64,000 bases of DNA from Alopecurus myosuroides (taxonomy: Eukaryota > Streptophyta > Magnoliopsida > Poales > Poaceae). How positions within the stretch are numbered: position 1 is the stretch's first letter; every line of letters begins with the position of its first letter. Shown here one piece after another: positions 35,452 through 47,805 of this stretch. The notes beneath the pieces are model-generated. The model had not been told where the DNA came from. It searched no databases and saw nothing but the letters and a program-made list of their open reading frames with translations. The stretch covers positions 179,496,756-179,560,755 of the forward strand of contig CM054063.1 of assembly GCA_028641055.1 (NCBI GenBank), read 5' to 3'. The position numbers were made by a program, and so were the translations under genes.

Positions 35452-36250
35452 CATCAAAAAACTTGACGGTGTGACTGCCAGGAATTTCATCATTGACATA
35501 GTCATGCGATACGACATTCCACACAGCATAATCACGGATAACAGGAGAAATTTCTCTATTGGAGAGTTGGCAAAATATTGCCGACAAACGGGAATTCGCC
35601 TAGATCTAGCATCTCTGGCACACCCATAATCCAATGGACATGTTGAACGAATGAATAGTTCTATCCTGTAGGGAATATGCCCAAGACTCGAATCTCCTCT
35701 TCATAGAGCAGATGGAGCATGGGTAGAAGAATTGCCTTATGTGCTTTAGAGTATTTGAACGACGCCAAATAGATCAACTGGACAAACACCGTTTTTCCTG
35801 GTTTATGGCGCAGAAACAGTGCTTCCTACGGACATGCTCCATGATAGCCCAAGAGTGTTAGCATACGAAGACTCGGATGCCCAAAACGCACGACAGGATG
35901 TCGTTGATCTCTTAGAAGAAGAACGAGATCTTGTGCTACAAAGATCTGCCATTTATTAGCAAGGACTGCAACGTTATCATAGTCGGAAAGTCAGACACCA
36001 TTCTTTCATAGAAGGTGACTTAGTGCTAAGATTGGTGCAGGTTAGGAAGCACAAATTAGCCCTAGTTTGGGAGGGACCATTTGTCATTAGCAAGACTATG
36101 AAAAATGGATCTTACTATCTTGTAGACATTCAGGATACAGAAGATGATCCTAAAAGACCAAATCGCAAAAGAAAGATAAAGATAGATGTAGAACTGGGAG
36201 AAACAAAGAGACCCTGGAGCATCCAGCAGTTAAGTCCGTTTTACACTTAG
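35240..36250 (+). pseudogene. Pol of Tat element A, part 2 (integrase core and C-terminus)
   Basis: It resumes the integrase with WGLDIMGPF, continues to the second catalytic Asp region (SIITDN near 35530), then to the third region (a stop interrupts HP.SNGHVERMN near 35628), and finishes with the conserved C-terminal tail (HKLALVWEGPFVISKTMKNGSYYL) at TAG 36248-36250. Stops are also seen near 35669, 35747 and 35957. The first 212 bases repeat the end of part 1. Confidence 0.88.
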
Positions 36251-36893
36251 TTCAAATTCTATGTAAACATCTTTGAGATCATGAAATAAAGTTGTCGAAA
36301 TCCATGCATTTTTATCTGCCTTGTTATTATTGTTCAAATCATAAGTACCGTCTTATCTATTTCCCAATGATCTTTCAAATTTCTTCAATGTTAACCCGAA
36401 TTTTTCCTGCGTGCTCGGAGTTATAAATCTGAATGCTTTTCTGGCCTAAGAAGGCTCAAGGAAACCCAGATTGTGCCTGCGTTCCTGAGTTTCATAGTTT
36501 TTCAAAGTTCCTTACTTTTTCCTAAGTATTATCTGATAGTTTGTATGTTGGGTCACTGGAATTAGTAAGTAAAAATGCCTAAGTACAATCCATGTTGCCG
36601 AGTTTCGACTGATAGGTTTGCACCCAGTCACTTGGCATGAAGATTAATTACTATTGAGCCATTTCAACACTAAGGACAGTCAAACCGTATAAGCCAGAGA
36701 ACTTAGAAGGAAAAGGAATTAAAAACCAAAAAACTTGCAAAGACTAAATTTTTTACTGCAAAAGGGGAGTACTTGTTTATACAAATGATAGATATCACTA
36801 CAATAGATGATACATTGAGAGAATAGTAATGCTTCTATTTTGTTCCTGCTAACTACTCAGGAATCAAGCGGCTTCTTCAGAATCCGAGTCCTC
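36251..36893. other. Non-coding 3' region of element A between pol and antisense gene
   Basis: It begins with a block also conserved in element C after its pol stop (CATGAAATAAAG at 36280-36291), a candidate polyadenylation region. Two related stretches containing TGCGT..CTCGGAGTT and TGCGTTCCTGAGTTT (36405-36500) form a degenerate local repeat. Confidence 0.5.
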
Positions 36894-39800
36894 CTATTCG
36901 CTGCTGGGGTCCTCGGGAGTTGCCGGAATCTCTTCCTCCGGGTAGAAGGTGGAGATCGACACCATTTGTGCTATCTTTGTAGCATGACCCTTGACAGAAT
37001 CGAAGATGCTGGCTCTCTGCGCTTCCGTGTATCCTGGGGGGATACCGGTCGCCACGCGCCAGGACTTGGCGGTGGTGTTGTGCAGACGCATTAGCCCAAG
37101 GGCCATACGCGCACCACCGCGAGCTGCAGAGCGGAACCAGGATTCCTTTTGGTTCGCCACCTCCTCGATTGCTTCCGGAAGGTTGCTAACTTCCGAGATT
37201 TCTCCTGCTTTGTCGGGAATGTACTTGTTCACAAGTAACATCCCCGCAGTCTTCAACGCGGCGAAGATTCTCCCGAAAGCCCGAATTCTGTCAATCCGGG
37301 TAAGAAAGGGGTTCCCCTCTGTTTAAATCAACAAGGAAAAGTTAGAAAAAAGAGAGGAGGAAAAAGGAATCATACTGTAAAAAGTATAAGGAGAAATATC
37401 CGGTAAAAGAGCTAAATCTTACCAAGAATCTTGTCCATTTCAATGCCTTCTTCAAGGCGTTGATCTAGCGCGTTCTTCAGGTCCAGGATGGTGGCCTTGT
37501 CCTTCTTGGCCTGGGCGGAAGCCTTGGACTCGGAAATCCCAATAGCCAGTTGGCTGGCCTCCATGTCATTCTTGAGCTTTACATTGATTTTGTAAAGCTT
37601 CGAGTTTTCCTTCCGGAGGTTCTCGGCATTGCCAGCATCTTTAGCTATCTATTTGGCTTTCGCCAAAGAAGCTGAAAAGTAAGAAAAATGAAGAGTTCAA
37701 AAACTCGGAAAATGACTTAGTTTTTTTTTAAAACAGCAGTGTGAATAAGATGAGATATTTACATGCTGATTCCTTCAGCTCTCGCTAAACATATGCCAAC
37801 TCCTAGTCTTTATCTTCAAGAATCCCAAGGAGAGTTTTTACCTCCTTGTTCTTGATGGTAAGTTTATTAAAAACTTCCATGTTAATCGTTTTGGAAGTTT
37901 GCTGAAACATGGACAAGAGAAGTATCGCTTAAGTAAAAAAACAAGAAAGAATAAGGAGAAAGTATTCATTCAAAAAGAATACAATTGACTAAATGCTTGG
38001 GGGCTAGAGATATTTACCTGGCTCATTTTCTGAAGGCCTGTCAAATTCTCGAAAAACTCCTTTGCATACTCTGCAAAGAGGATTCTGACATGGCAAAGGC
38101 CATCTTGTATGACCTGCCGAGGCAAAAACACGTAATTATTCCTAACTATAAGCCCGTCTTGTGGCCAAGGACGGATTAATGGAGCACGAGCGAAATGTTT
38201 CTTCTCCCACGGATGAATATATCCGTGTTCGTCGAAATGGTTTTCTTCTTTTACCTTGAACTCGGGATTGAAGTTGGGGATTGGCTCCTCCTCTAGAAAT
38301 TTTTAAGGGCCTCCTTCCTCCGGCACCGCCCTTTCCCTCGCGTCCGACTTGGGCGCAACGGGCTGGCTGGATTGCAAGGGATATTCTCCCTCCCTTGCAG
38401 CCGAGTTTTCCTCCCTCGCAGCTGTCGGAGTATCTGGCGCAGCAGCGGGAGACGGCTTTGCTCCTATTTGAGAAATAGCCTTGTGCTTCTTTCGTCCCTT
38501 TACCTTCAGAGTGGTAGGGGAAAGGCTGAAAGAAAAAGAGAAGAAAACCTCCGAGAAATGAGATTCCGAGATACGGAAAACATGCAATAAAAAGCATAGA
38601 AATAAAAAGCCCGGGATTTTTACCTGGAAGTTGCGACGGCAACGCCGTCAAGGTTGATCACCTCCTGAGTGGCGGAGGGCTACTTGCGCTTCCGTCCGCC
38701 TGACTGAAAGTTGGCACGAAGCACGTCCAACTCGGCATCGGTCGCGAGCTCGGCATCAGGAAGGTCGAGAAGCTGTGATAAGAAATAAAGTTGGAGTAAG
38801 GGAAAATTCGAGAAAGACAGAAACTCAGGAAAGTTCCCAAAGAGTTAAAACTATACCTTCGGAGCTGGGTTTCCAGCGTGGTACATCAGTCGGCTTTCCT
38901 CGTACTGATCACAAGTGGAAACCAGGTGATTGAGCCGCTTCTTTTTCGACAAAGCCTTGTTTGTCGTCCTCATTGTGTCCTCCGTGCCCGAGTACTCGCA
39001 CATGAGTCGTTTGGCATGATAGGCCAAGGGCTGGATTCGTCTTTCGAGCCAACACAGTACAATATCTGTGCCAGTTGGGATTGGCAGAAACAATCTTGGC
39101 GATTTGCCGCTTGATCCTCATCTGATCTGTAGGCAGAGTCTGGACCGTGTACACTGCCTAATTGTCTTGGGGAGTGGCCACAGAATTGACGAAAGATGGA
39201 ACACCCGTCTCCTTTCCAGGAAACGGTATGTCCGAGTGATAGAAGAAGGAACCCGTCCAAAATTTGACGGATTCCGAGGTTTTGATTTTTGGGAAGCAAT
39301 CTTCCCTAAACCTACTCAAGGTGAAGGAGATGGTTCCACAGGTTGGGAGGGCGCCCTCAGAAGGGTTGAGTTTGAACCAAAAACAATACTTCCAGAAATC
39401 TAACATAGGCTCTATTCCTAGATACCCCTCAAATAGGGCTTGAAACCCGGCTAAGTATACGATGGAGTTGGGAGGAAGGTTGTGGGGCTGGATTTGGTAG
39501 TGATCTAAGATTTGGAGAAAGAAGGCGGATGGCGGAAGTCCCATACCTCTGTTGACGTGAGAGGCACGGAGAACCCATTTGACGGCTTTCGGGGATGGCT
39601 CGGCGTCGTCCTCGTCGCACCACCATTTCCCTTCAAGCACAAACCCTTCCTTCTCCATAGCCGGAGGGAGGGATGGAGCCACGTTGCCGGAGCTCCAGTT
39701 CCTGGAGTTTTCCTCCATTTCTTGTTCAACTCCGGCGGCGCCGGAAGCGGCGACCTCCTCGCCGCCGAGAGTGGTGTTTCCCTCCGTGGGCTTGGTGACG

Positions 39801-40102
39801 AGAGACGGAGGAGGAGCAGTCGATGATGATGACACGTTCCCGGCTGCGGGAGGCTAATACCCGCGAGCCGGATCACTAGCAGCTCCCTCCGGCGTGCTCG
39901 CCGCTGCGCGAACTGGCGAGTCGAGGAGGGGGTCCATGTCGTTGATTATGGACTCAATGTCCACGGCGGCGTCCGCTACGTCCGAGCCGCGGGGAGAGTC
40001 TCCGGAGGCCAATTGCAGGCGGAACAACCATGAGGTAGATCCTCCGATGATTGTTTCCAGGGAAGGTTCGGGGCTCGTTTTTCTCTTTGCTCGTACTTGC
40101 AC
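36894..40102 (-). pseudogene. Antisense multi-exon gene of Tat element A
   Basis: The minus-strand frame opens at 40102 and continues in the same frame after one TAG (39854-39856) into an exon ending near 39158. That exon holds the PF04195-like segment (ASHVNRGMGLPPSAFFLQILDHYQIQPHNLPPNSIVYLAGFQ, split here in description only). Later exons are near 39093-38851 (LMCEYSG, as in B), 38587-38303 and 37256-36894. The last ends RSAARGGARMALGLMRLH...SWRVATGIP, closely matching the C-terminal exon of C. A one-base or stop defect in several exons fits the age of A. Function is unknown. Confidence 0.75.
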
Positions 40103-40186
40103 TCGGGCTCGGGTGCTGGTTGAAGTGGCACTGGGGGCTCGAGGAGGATGATGGAATAGAAGAAGACCCGGAGGCCCCGAGGCAGG

Positions 40187-40196
40187 CTATTTATAG
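40187..40196 (-). promoter_or_regulatory. TATA box for the antisense gene of element A
   Basis: CTATAAATAG on the minus strand lies 85 bases upstream of the first in-frame ATG (40102), a normal core-promoter spacing. It is identical to the box in element B. Confidence 0.65.
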
Positions 40197-40580
40197 CCTA
40201 ATGCGCGGAGATTAGATCCAACAGCTATTTCGACCATTGGATGATCGGCGTGTGTTATGCCCGAGATTTCTGGGAAATAAAGGGACAAGGTGATAAGTGT
40301 TATCTCCTCGTTTCCCGCGAGAATCTATCAGAACATACGTTGCAGGGTTTTGACTGAACCCAACCGTACGTGGTGTCAGCACGATTTCATCGCTGATGTC
40401 ACAAAGTTCTTTCTCTGCGAAGGCTCGTGGAAGAAAAGCCGGACTTTAATAAAATCCGAGTTTTGAGTTAAGAGATTTTGGGAAAAAGAAGAATCAAGAC
40501 AGAACGATGGTATTTCTTGGAAAAGGTTACTAAATCGATAAGAGGTGGCAGAACAAAGTCTTGATCCTTCTTGGGGCCAC

Positions 40581-41127
40581 TGTCGGATATATACCGATTA
40601 GGGGTATGTCCGGCATTGGCCTTAAGAGCCGGATTACCAGGGTGGCCTGTTGGTAATGGATCACAGTCCATTGGGCGGGCCAGTAAGCTGATGTGCAGGA
40701 AGCTGGATTCTAGAAGAACCCGGACCATGACCCGAAGTGGTGCGGCATGGAGAAGAAGATGGATTTCTTGCTTTCCAAGCTAGATACTTTTAATAGTCTT
40801 CTACGTTTCCTTTCTGTAAGCCGTAACCCAGCTATCTATATAAAGCCGGACGGGAGAGACAAAACAGATAACAATTAGCTAGAAGCCAACTCGCCGAGAA
40901 GTTGATCCTCGCCGAGTTAGCGAATCCATACTCACATTGTACTTTGTATATTTCAGGCTTCAACCCTGATTTAGTGAGATTGCAGGAGTAGGAACGCCGC
41001 CTAGTTGCGACGTACCGAACCTGGGTAAAACCTGGTGTTCTCGATTGTCGTATTACCACGTCCCCCACGTCTCTACCCGTATCCTCATGGCACCCTCGTC
41101 TATGATCCTTACTATGATGTCTCGACA
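40581..41127 (+). repeat. 3' LTR of Tat element A
   Basis: It follows the purine-rich CTTCTTGGGGCCAC, starts TGTCGGATAT and ends TCTCGACA. The TATA box is at 40837-40844. TATTT (41128-41132) follows as the right target duplication. Confidence 0.92.
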
Positions 41128-41845
41128 TATTTGGTGATAGATTTAGAGGGCCACTAGGTAGCCTTCCGCTCCCTAAGCCAACACAGACAAAACAACAAAC
41201 TTCGTTTGTATTTTACAATGCGAAAATACTAGTCACACATCAAGAAAGAGACAAGCCGACACTTTTGCATTGGAAGATCCAACACCTTGAAGGAAATATG
41301 TTTACCGTGCACTGCTCTTGCTTGGGCGACTAGCTTAAGGTGGAACAACGAGGGCCATGATTGTTTCGTCAGAACACAGTTTGCATTGAAGATTATGACG
41401 GACTAGTTCATGTGGACTCTATTGACCTGAATTTCTTGGCTTCGTGGATCCAAATTCACAACCTTCCTATGGGGGTATAGAAACGATGCTGTGATAAAAA
41501 AAATTGGTGGAAAAGAAGGCTGGAAAGTTAGCAAGGTGGAAACTGATATCAATGGAGCTGGGAACTTTGTGCGTGTCCATGTGAGTATTGATGTGAGAAA
41601 GTCCCTTTCTCGGTTCGTGACTATTTCAAGAGCGGGATAGAGGGAATTCCACGGTATTAAAAATTAAATATGAACAATCCCCAAAGCTATGTCTTTTTTG
41701 TGCGTTCCTAGGCCACACACAACTAGAATGTGGATCAGGAGAACATGAGGAGGCAAGACTCAAATGGGGAGATTTCCTGAAGGCGGATTGGGAATCTTGG
41801 CGTGGCCGTGGCTTTAGTGGAAACAATAGCTTTGAGATTGGTGGT
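41128..41845 (+). pseudogene. LINE-type ORF1 fragment (DUF4283/zf-CCHC_4-like), left part
   Basis: Plus-strand frames show WIQIHNLPMGV near 41445, then GGKEGWKVSKVETDINGAGNFVRVHVSIDV (41505-41600), and a CCHC knuckle CLFCAFLGHTQLEC at 41690-41731. This order (DUF4283-like, then the conserved W.Q.HNLP and a knuckle) is typical of plant L1-type ORF1 proteins. Several stops and a shift make it non-functional. The frame reads into element D's target site (GTGGT, 41841-41845) and resumes after 51188. No endonuclease or RT is present. Confidence 0.7.
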
Positions 41846-43240
41846 TGATACGTCGAAAACGTATCTCCTTTTCAGAACACTTTTCTTATTGTTTCCCTCT
41901 AAACTTGTGTGTTCTGAATACAACTAACATGGACTAACGCTGTTTTCAGCAGAATTACCTTGGTGTCTTGTTTTTGTGCAGAAAAATCAACTTTCGGGAA
42001 ATTGCCAAGAAAAGACCCTATTGGTGTTTTCACACCAGCAGACCCCGGGAGCCAGAAGGGGGCCAGGAGAAGAGCCACAGGGTGGCTAGACCCCCCTGGC
42101 GCCCCCCTTGGTCGCGCCAGCATAGGGCGTGGGCCACCCAGAGCCCCTCTCGGACTCCCCTTTCAACTAGAAATAGTCTTCAACCCTAAAACGCGAGGGA
42201 GTTCGTCATATTCCACAGAAACACAACAGAGCGCCACCGCCATCCCGAACCTCGATTCGGGGATCGGAAACTCCGTTCTGGTACCCTGTCGGGACGGGGA
42301 ATTGGAGGAGATCATCGCCATCGGCATCACCAACGCCTCTCCATCGACCATCCATGTTTTCCCCATCCATGTGTGAGTAATTACCCGCTGTAGGCTGAAG
42401 GGGATGGTAGGGATTGGATAATATTGTTCATATAATAATGCCGTGATTGTTAGGGTATAGTGCCTAGTATCTTCTATTAGTGCTATTGACATTGTTGCAA
42501 CTTGTTATGCTTAATGCTTGCCATTCTGGGCCGAGTGCCATGATCTCAGATCTGAACATGTTATTGAATCACGATGATAATTATTGTTTCTTGATCATAC
42601 CTGCAAGTTGTTTACACATATCGTTGTCCGGAACCCGAGGCCCCGAAGTGACAGAAATTGGGACAACCGGAGGGGATGGCTGTGATGTGAGGATCACATG
42701 TGTTCACGGAGTGTTAATGCTTTGCTCCGGTGTTCTATTAAAAGGAACACCTTAATTACTAGTAGTTCCCTTGAGGCCCCGCTGAAAACGGGCTGGTAGG
42801 ACAAAAGATGTTGTGCAAGTTCTCATTGCGAGCACATACACCTATTTATGGAACACATGCCTATGGTTACTTAGTGCTTGGATACTTTATCTTATTTATC
42901 TGCAATGCCCATGTCTTGATTATTATATGAACTATCTTATGCATGCAACGCCCCTTCATCCATCCCTATGCCTACAGTATTTAATCCCGATGTTTACTTC
43001 AAACACTACTGCTGCTGCTGTTTTCATTCCACTGCTGCTATTATTTCACTACTGCTGCTACTATAAAACTGTTACTACTGATAAACCAATGTGAACAAAA
43101 GTACTTTCAGGTGCAGGTGAATTGACAACTCACTTGTTAAGGCTCACAAATATTATTTGGCCCCCCTTGTGTCGAATCAATAAATTTGGGTTTTACTTCC
43201 CTCGAAGACTGTTGCGATCCCCTATACTTGTGGGTCATCA
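41846..43240 (+). repeat. 5' LTR of element D
   Basis: It starts TGATACGTCG and ends GTGGGTCATCA, the same ends as the 3' copy. A short CTG/CTA-rich stretch lies near 43005-43080. Confidence 0.95.
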
Positions 43241-43251
43241 AGACTATTTTC

Positions 43252-43269
43252 TGGCGCCGTTGCCGGGGA
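43252..43269 (+). promoter_or_regulatory. Primer-binding site of element D
   Basis: TGGCGCCGTTGCCGGGGA lies 12 bases after the LTR end, as usual for Athila-type elements in grasses. Confidence 0.85.
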
Positions 43270-43327
43270 GCATAGCTTTATTTGTGAGCTAACCGGAGAG
43301 TATTATTATCTACTGCCATCATTCATC

Positions 43328-46000
43328 ATGGGCAGGACTCGTGATGTAAAGTTTCCTATATTACCATCCACTACAAGAAGAGGTACAACTCTGAACACCT
43401 CTGTTGCTCTTGATTCACCGTCTGTTATGAGTAACCTGCTTACACCACCACATGCTACACATGCTACTTCTGCTGAATCTAAAAATACTTATGATACCTT
43501 TGATGATGCTTCTACTGTGCTTGATGAGAGTTGTTCTCTCGGTCCTTTCTTAGATGATACTATTTCTAAAGCTAAAAATATTGCAAACACTGAAACTCCT
43601 GATAAAAATCCTGTTACTCCTGTTGTTTCACCTGAGCTTATAGAGAATCCTAGTGATGATTTTGATGATTCCTATATTGATCTAAATGATGATCTTATTG
43701 ATTAAATATATGCTATGAAGGATAAAGATGCTGTTATGAGTCTTATTGAAAGTCGTCCTGTTAAATATAAATTATCTCCTGATGCTAAGTTTGCCACTTC
43801 TCCCATTAATATTAGGGATAAGGATTATGATTTCTCTCTTGATTTATCTTATATATCTATTGTTGAGAAAGAACCTTTTTGTGGTACTGAAAATGAAAGT
43901 GCTATGAAACATATGAATGAGCTCTCCTCTCTCAGTAGTTTATTCTCTGATGATCTTAAGAAACGTAGCTACTTTGTTGCTAAAATATTCCCTTTCTCAT
44001 TAAAAGATGGAGCTAAAACTTGGTTTAACAATTTGTCTCCTGGATCTATTGATAGTCCTATTGGTTTGGTTAAAGCTTTCTTTCAGAAATATTTTCCTGC
44101 TAGTGCTCAACATGCTTTTTTACAAAATATATTTAATATCAAGCAATTAGAAGGAGAGAAATTGCCTGTATCTTGGGAAAGGTTCTGTTCTTTAGTTAGG
44201 GCTACACCTGGGCATAAGCTAGAGAATAATAAACTCCTTGATATATTCTATAATGGACTAACTGTTGAATCTAGGACATACCTGGATAGTTGTGCTGGTT
44301 GTGTTTTTAGGCAAAAAACTCTAGAAGAAGCTGAGGAATTAATGGCTAAAATAAGCCAAAATCATGATGATTGGACTATGGTTGAGCCTGAGCCGAATCC
44401 TACTCCAGTATCAACACCAAGACCAACACCCAAGAAGAGGGGAATGATTGAATTAAATGATGAAGTGATGAGAGAAGACAAGAAATCTCTTAAAGAGAGG
44501 GGTATTAAATCTGAAGATGTGAAGAATCTTCCACCTATAGAAGAATTATGTAAGCAAATCCCTCACTCATCCACCATTGAGGTACACTCTCTCCAATATT
44601 TTGATAGTAGAGATATTCCCTATAACAAACCTCCTGATCAATGTTTAGATGAATTTGATAATTATGTTATCAAGCAAGATAATTTTAATATGAGGGTGCA
44701 AAACCACCTTATGGAAAACTCTAGAGCTATTGATAATTTGCATGGTATTATAGAAAGAACCTCTAATGATGTTAAAATGTCTGTTAAACATTTTCAAATG
44801 GTTCAAACTCAAATTGATCAACTTGCTAAAGTGCAAAAAGATTTGCTAGTTAATGCTTCTAAAGAAAAACATGATTATGAAATAAGAATTAGAAGTGGTA
44901 TTGCTACACAAGATCCTTTATATCCCGAGGGGCATCCTAAAAGAATTGGACAAGATTCTCAGCAAACTAATGATAATGTTATTCATACTAAGAAGAAAAA
45001 GAAGAAGAAACATAAAACTGCTGTAGAATCCTCTCAGCTTGCTAAAGATCCTAATAGTATATCTATTTCTGATGCTGAAACTAAAAGTGGTAATGATAAG
45101 AATGATGCTTCTGATAAAGAAGAACCTGTAGTTGAACCTGAAAAGCAAACTAAAACTACAAAGTATACTAAGGAAGATTTCATTGCTAATAAACATGGTA
45201 ATGAGAGAGAACCTTGGGTACAAAAACCAATGCCTTTTCCCATTAAGAAACACAAATCTAAGGAATAAGAACATTATAACAAGTTTTGTGAATGGATGAA
45301 ACCTTTGTTCTTTCAAATTCCTTTAACTGATGCTATTAAATTGCCTCCTTATGCAAAATATATGAAAGATATTGTCTCTAACAAGAGGAAGATTCCTAAT
45401 GAGGAAATTTCCACTATGCTTGCTAATTACTCTTTTAATGGCAAGGTTCCCGAGAAGCTTGGAGATCCTGGTATACCAACTATTCCCTGTTCTATTAAAA
45501 ATAATTATGTTAGAACTTCTTTGTGTGATTTAGGAGCTCGAGTTAGTGTCATGACTTTTACTCCCTATAAAAGTAACCTCCTAGAAAAATTGATACCAAC
45601 TGATATATCTTTGTGAATGGATGATAAGTCTACTGCTATTCCTGTGGGTATATGTGAGGATGTTCCTGTTCAAGTTGCTAATAATTGTCTGATATTAACT
45701 GACTTTGTTGTGTTGGAAATGCATGAAGATGATAATATGTCTATTATTCTTGGAAGACCTTTTCTTCATACCGCATGGGTTGTTATTGGGTGCAATCAAG
45801 GAAAAGTTACTTTTAATGTTAATGATAAAGAGCACACTGTTTATTTTCCCAAGAAGATTGATAGAAAATATGGTCGAAATTCCATTGAAAATATTGAGAC
45901 CATCAAGATTGGAGAATTTTATTGTCCTATTCCAAAGCCACCCAAAGAATACGAAATTATTATGATTGGGACTATGTCTATAAAGGTTGAGGTAACATGA
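43328..46000 (+). pseudogene. Gag-protease of element D (three in-frame stops, no frameshift)
   Basis: One frame from ATG 43328 to the TGA at 45998-46000 is broken only by TAA 43703-43705, TAA 45266-45268 and TGA 45614-45616. Gag core residues (FSLKDGAKTWFNNLSPGSI near 44000, SWERFCSLVRATPGH near 44170) are typical of Athila-type gag, and a Lys-rich region follows. The protease has CDLGARVSVM (near 45525), where relatives normally have DLGAS, so the residue after DLGA is changed to Arg. It then has ILGRPFLHTA (near 45748). All three stops could be single C-to-T changes in Gln or Arg codons. The product is probably not functional now. Confidence 0.88.
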
Positions 46001-46964
46001 GTATTTAGTGAGAAACAAAGTTTTGTTTCATATAAAATTATTTTGGTAGCAAGACTTGATCACCCTTGTTAACAAAATGATTTTAAATGGAATGGGCAAT
46101 GTTTTCACTATGTTTTCACCTTCCCCATTTATGTTTTCACCATGTTTACTTCTATTATTACATTGCTACTTGATTACAATCATGTTTTTCACCATCCTTA
46201 TGCATGTTTTCCTCATGTTTTCACCCTGATTACTGAAGCTATGCATGTTTTCACCACCCATACTTTTGTTTTCACCACTACCACCTTTGTTTTCTTTGGA
46301 TATTATTTCATTAAAGTGTCATAGAAACTCTATAGTGATGGTTTTGGTTTTGTTTTCCACCTTTTCACTTTAGTTTTCCAGGTTTTTATTAATTATTAAA
46401 ATTCTGGAAATACCTCAAAAATAAAGTTTCTCGAAAAATTCCAGAAAAATTATAATATTTTTTTATGTCAAAAATGAGGCAGAAAGCCACCTGGGAGACC
46501 CCAGGGGGACCCACCAGTCAGGCACACCCCAGGGTGGCGCGACCAGCCCTTGGTGGCGCCAGCACATGGTGTGGGGCTCCTTGGCCCTCCACTTACTCTC
46601 TCCATTGCCCAAGTCTTCTCTCTCACCTACCAAACTGAAAACATTTCCTGGAACCCGGTGTTCTTGCTATTCTTCCTCTGGATTTTTGATCTCCTTCTTC
46701 AGCCCATCATTTGTGCTGATTTTTGGTGTGTTTGATCTCCGGTATGTGACTCCTCTGTTGATCCATGTAGATTTTTGTTTAGTGAAGTATTTCTTGAGTA
46801 TTTTGCCACAGTAGGTGATAGCTTATGTGAGTTTGCATGCTTGTTTTGACTAGAAATAATATAGTTTTGATGTATGTTTAGCTCTCATATATGTCCCTAT
46901 GGTAGTTTCCACCTTATAGTTGTTTGAAATTAATTTTTGTGATTCTTGTTGAAAAATTTCAGAG
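46001..46964. other. Non-coding region of element D with CATGTTTTCACC-like repeats
   Basis: Between 46100 and 46300 the motif TGTTTTCACC recurs at least six times with variable spacing. No coding frame is supported. A pyrimidine-rich acceptor-like TTGAAAAATTTCAG directly precedes the next ORF. Confidence 0.6.
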
Positions 46965-47805
46965 ATGGAGCATAATGCTTATCAACTAAACCAACATGAT
47001 TTGGAGGTGCATGAGGTCTCGTGTACCGTGAAGAGAGGGCGTTCCCATCAATCTATCCGTGTCAGGAATTCATGAGGATTACGGAAATTTCGCAGGATTT
47101 CAACACCTTAGTGCGTAATGCAGGCTTGGACCTTTTCATTGAGGATGAGCCCATCCAATATGTGAAATTAATTATGTCTATGGTGCAGGATTTTTGTTTT
47201 AAATGGTCCCCAACTAACCCAATGGTCCATTATAAAATTTACAATAAAGCTGTGAGCCTGCCTTTTAGTGTTTTTTTGTGCAGCTATTAAGGTACCCAAG
47301 TGGGGGTCTTGTGAGAAGATAAGTGGGCAGCCAAACCACTAATGGATTTATATGGAGAGATTTGCCAAGGCAGAAGCTTCACAGGGGAGAGTGGTAAAAT
47401 TTGTGAAATTCAACTCCCTAGCATTTGATACTTTGCCTACTTTATTTCTAAATGTGTGTTAGCTAGAAAAATTGCCATCAAGCTATCTGTCTATGATTTG
47501 GCATTTATTGCAGCTGCCTTAAGATGTGATAGGTCTTATAACTTTGGCGCTTTGATTCCTTACCGTCTCTCACATAACCGTGAGAAGGGCGGAGTTTGTG
47601 GAGGTCTTATTGCCTCGCGCTTGCTAGCTTTGCATGGTTTGAAGCCACACCCTACGATGCCACGGGGATTCCATACCAGCACCCCGGTTATGACTATGCG
47701 CCAGCTGCTTCATCTTCTTCTTGGGCGCCCGGGTACGACCACGCGAGGGGCGACCCACCGCAGTGGGGATATTTCCCGTGCTTTGATTGATCTCCACTTA
47801 GGGAA
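46965..47805 (+). pseudogene. Downstream ORF of element D (conserved Triticeae repeat protein, function unknown)
   Basis: ATG 46965 opens a frame that shifts near 47050 and continues in another frame with EFMRITEISQDFNTLVRNAGLDLFIEDEPIQYVKL (47065-47180, quoted only in outline), then breaks again at about 47290 and 47460. A later piece reads NREKGGVCGGLIASRLLALHG (47578-47640). The acceptor just before the ATG suggests a spliced mRNA. From memory, this protein type is common downstream of gag in non-autonomous Athila-type elements of wheat and barley; no function is known to me. It occupies the env-like position but shows no signal peptide or membrane anchor. Confidence 0.65.

Larger units (their letters stand above)
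18615..41127 (+). mobile_element. Tat-type gypsy element A (old, interrupted by element B)
   Basis: LTRs at 18615-19140 and 40581-41127 are flanked by TATTT (18610-18614 and 41128-41132), so the original insertion limits are intact. The internal region has gag-protease, pol with two RNase H domains (the Tat hallmark) and an antisense gene before the 3' LTR. The LTRs differ at about 47 positions in 525 (near 9%), and the 3' LTR has about 21 extra bases. The element is therefore much older than B (25233-35239), which sits in its integrase region. Frames carry many stops and shifts. Confidence 0.92.

Noticed and set aside
47021..47640. An envelope gene in element D
   Set aside because: The ORF is in the usual env position of Athila-type elements, but no signal peptide, membrane anchor or surface-protein features are visible.
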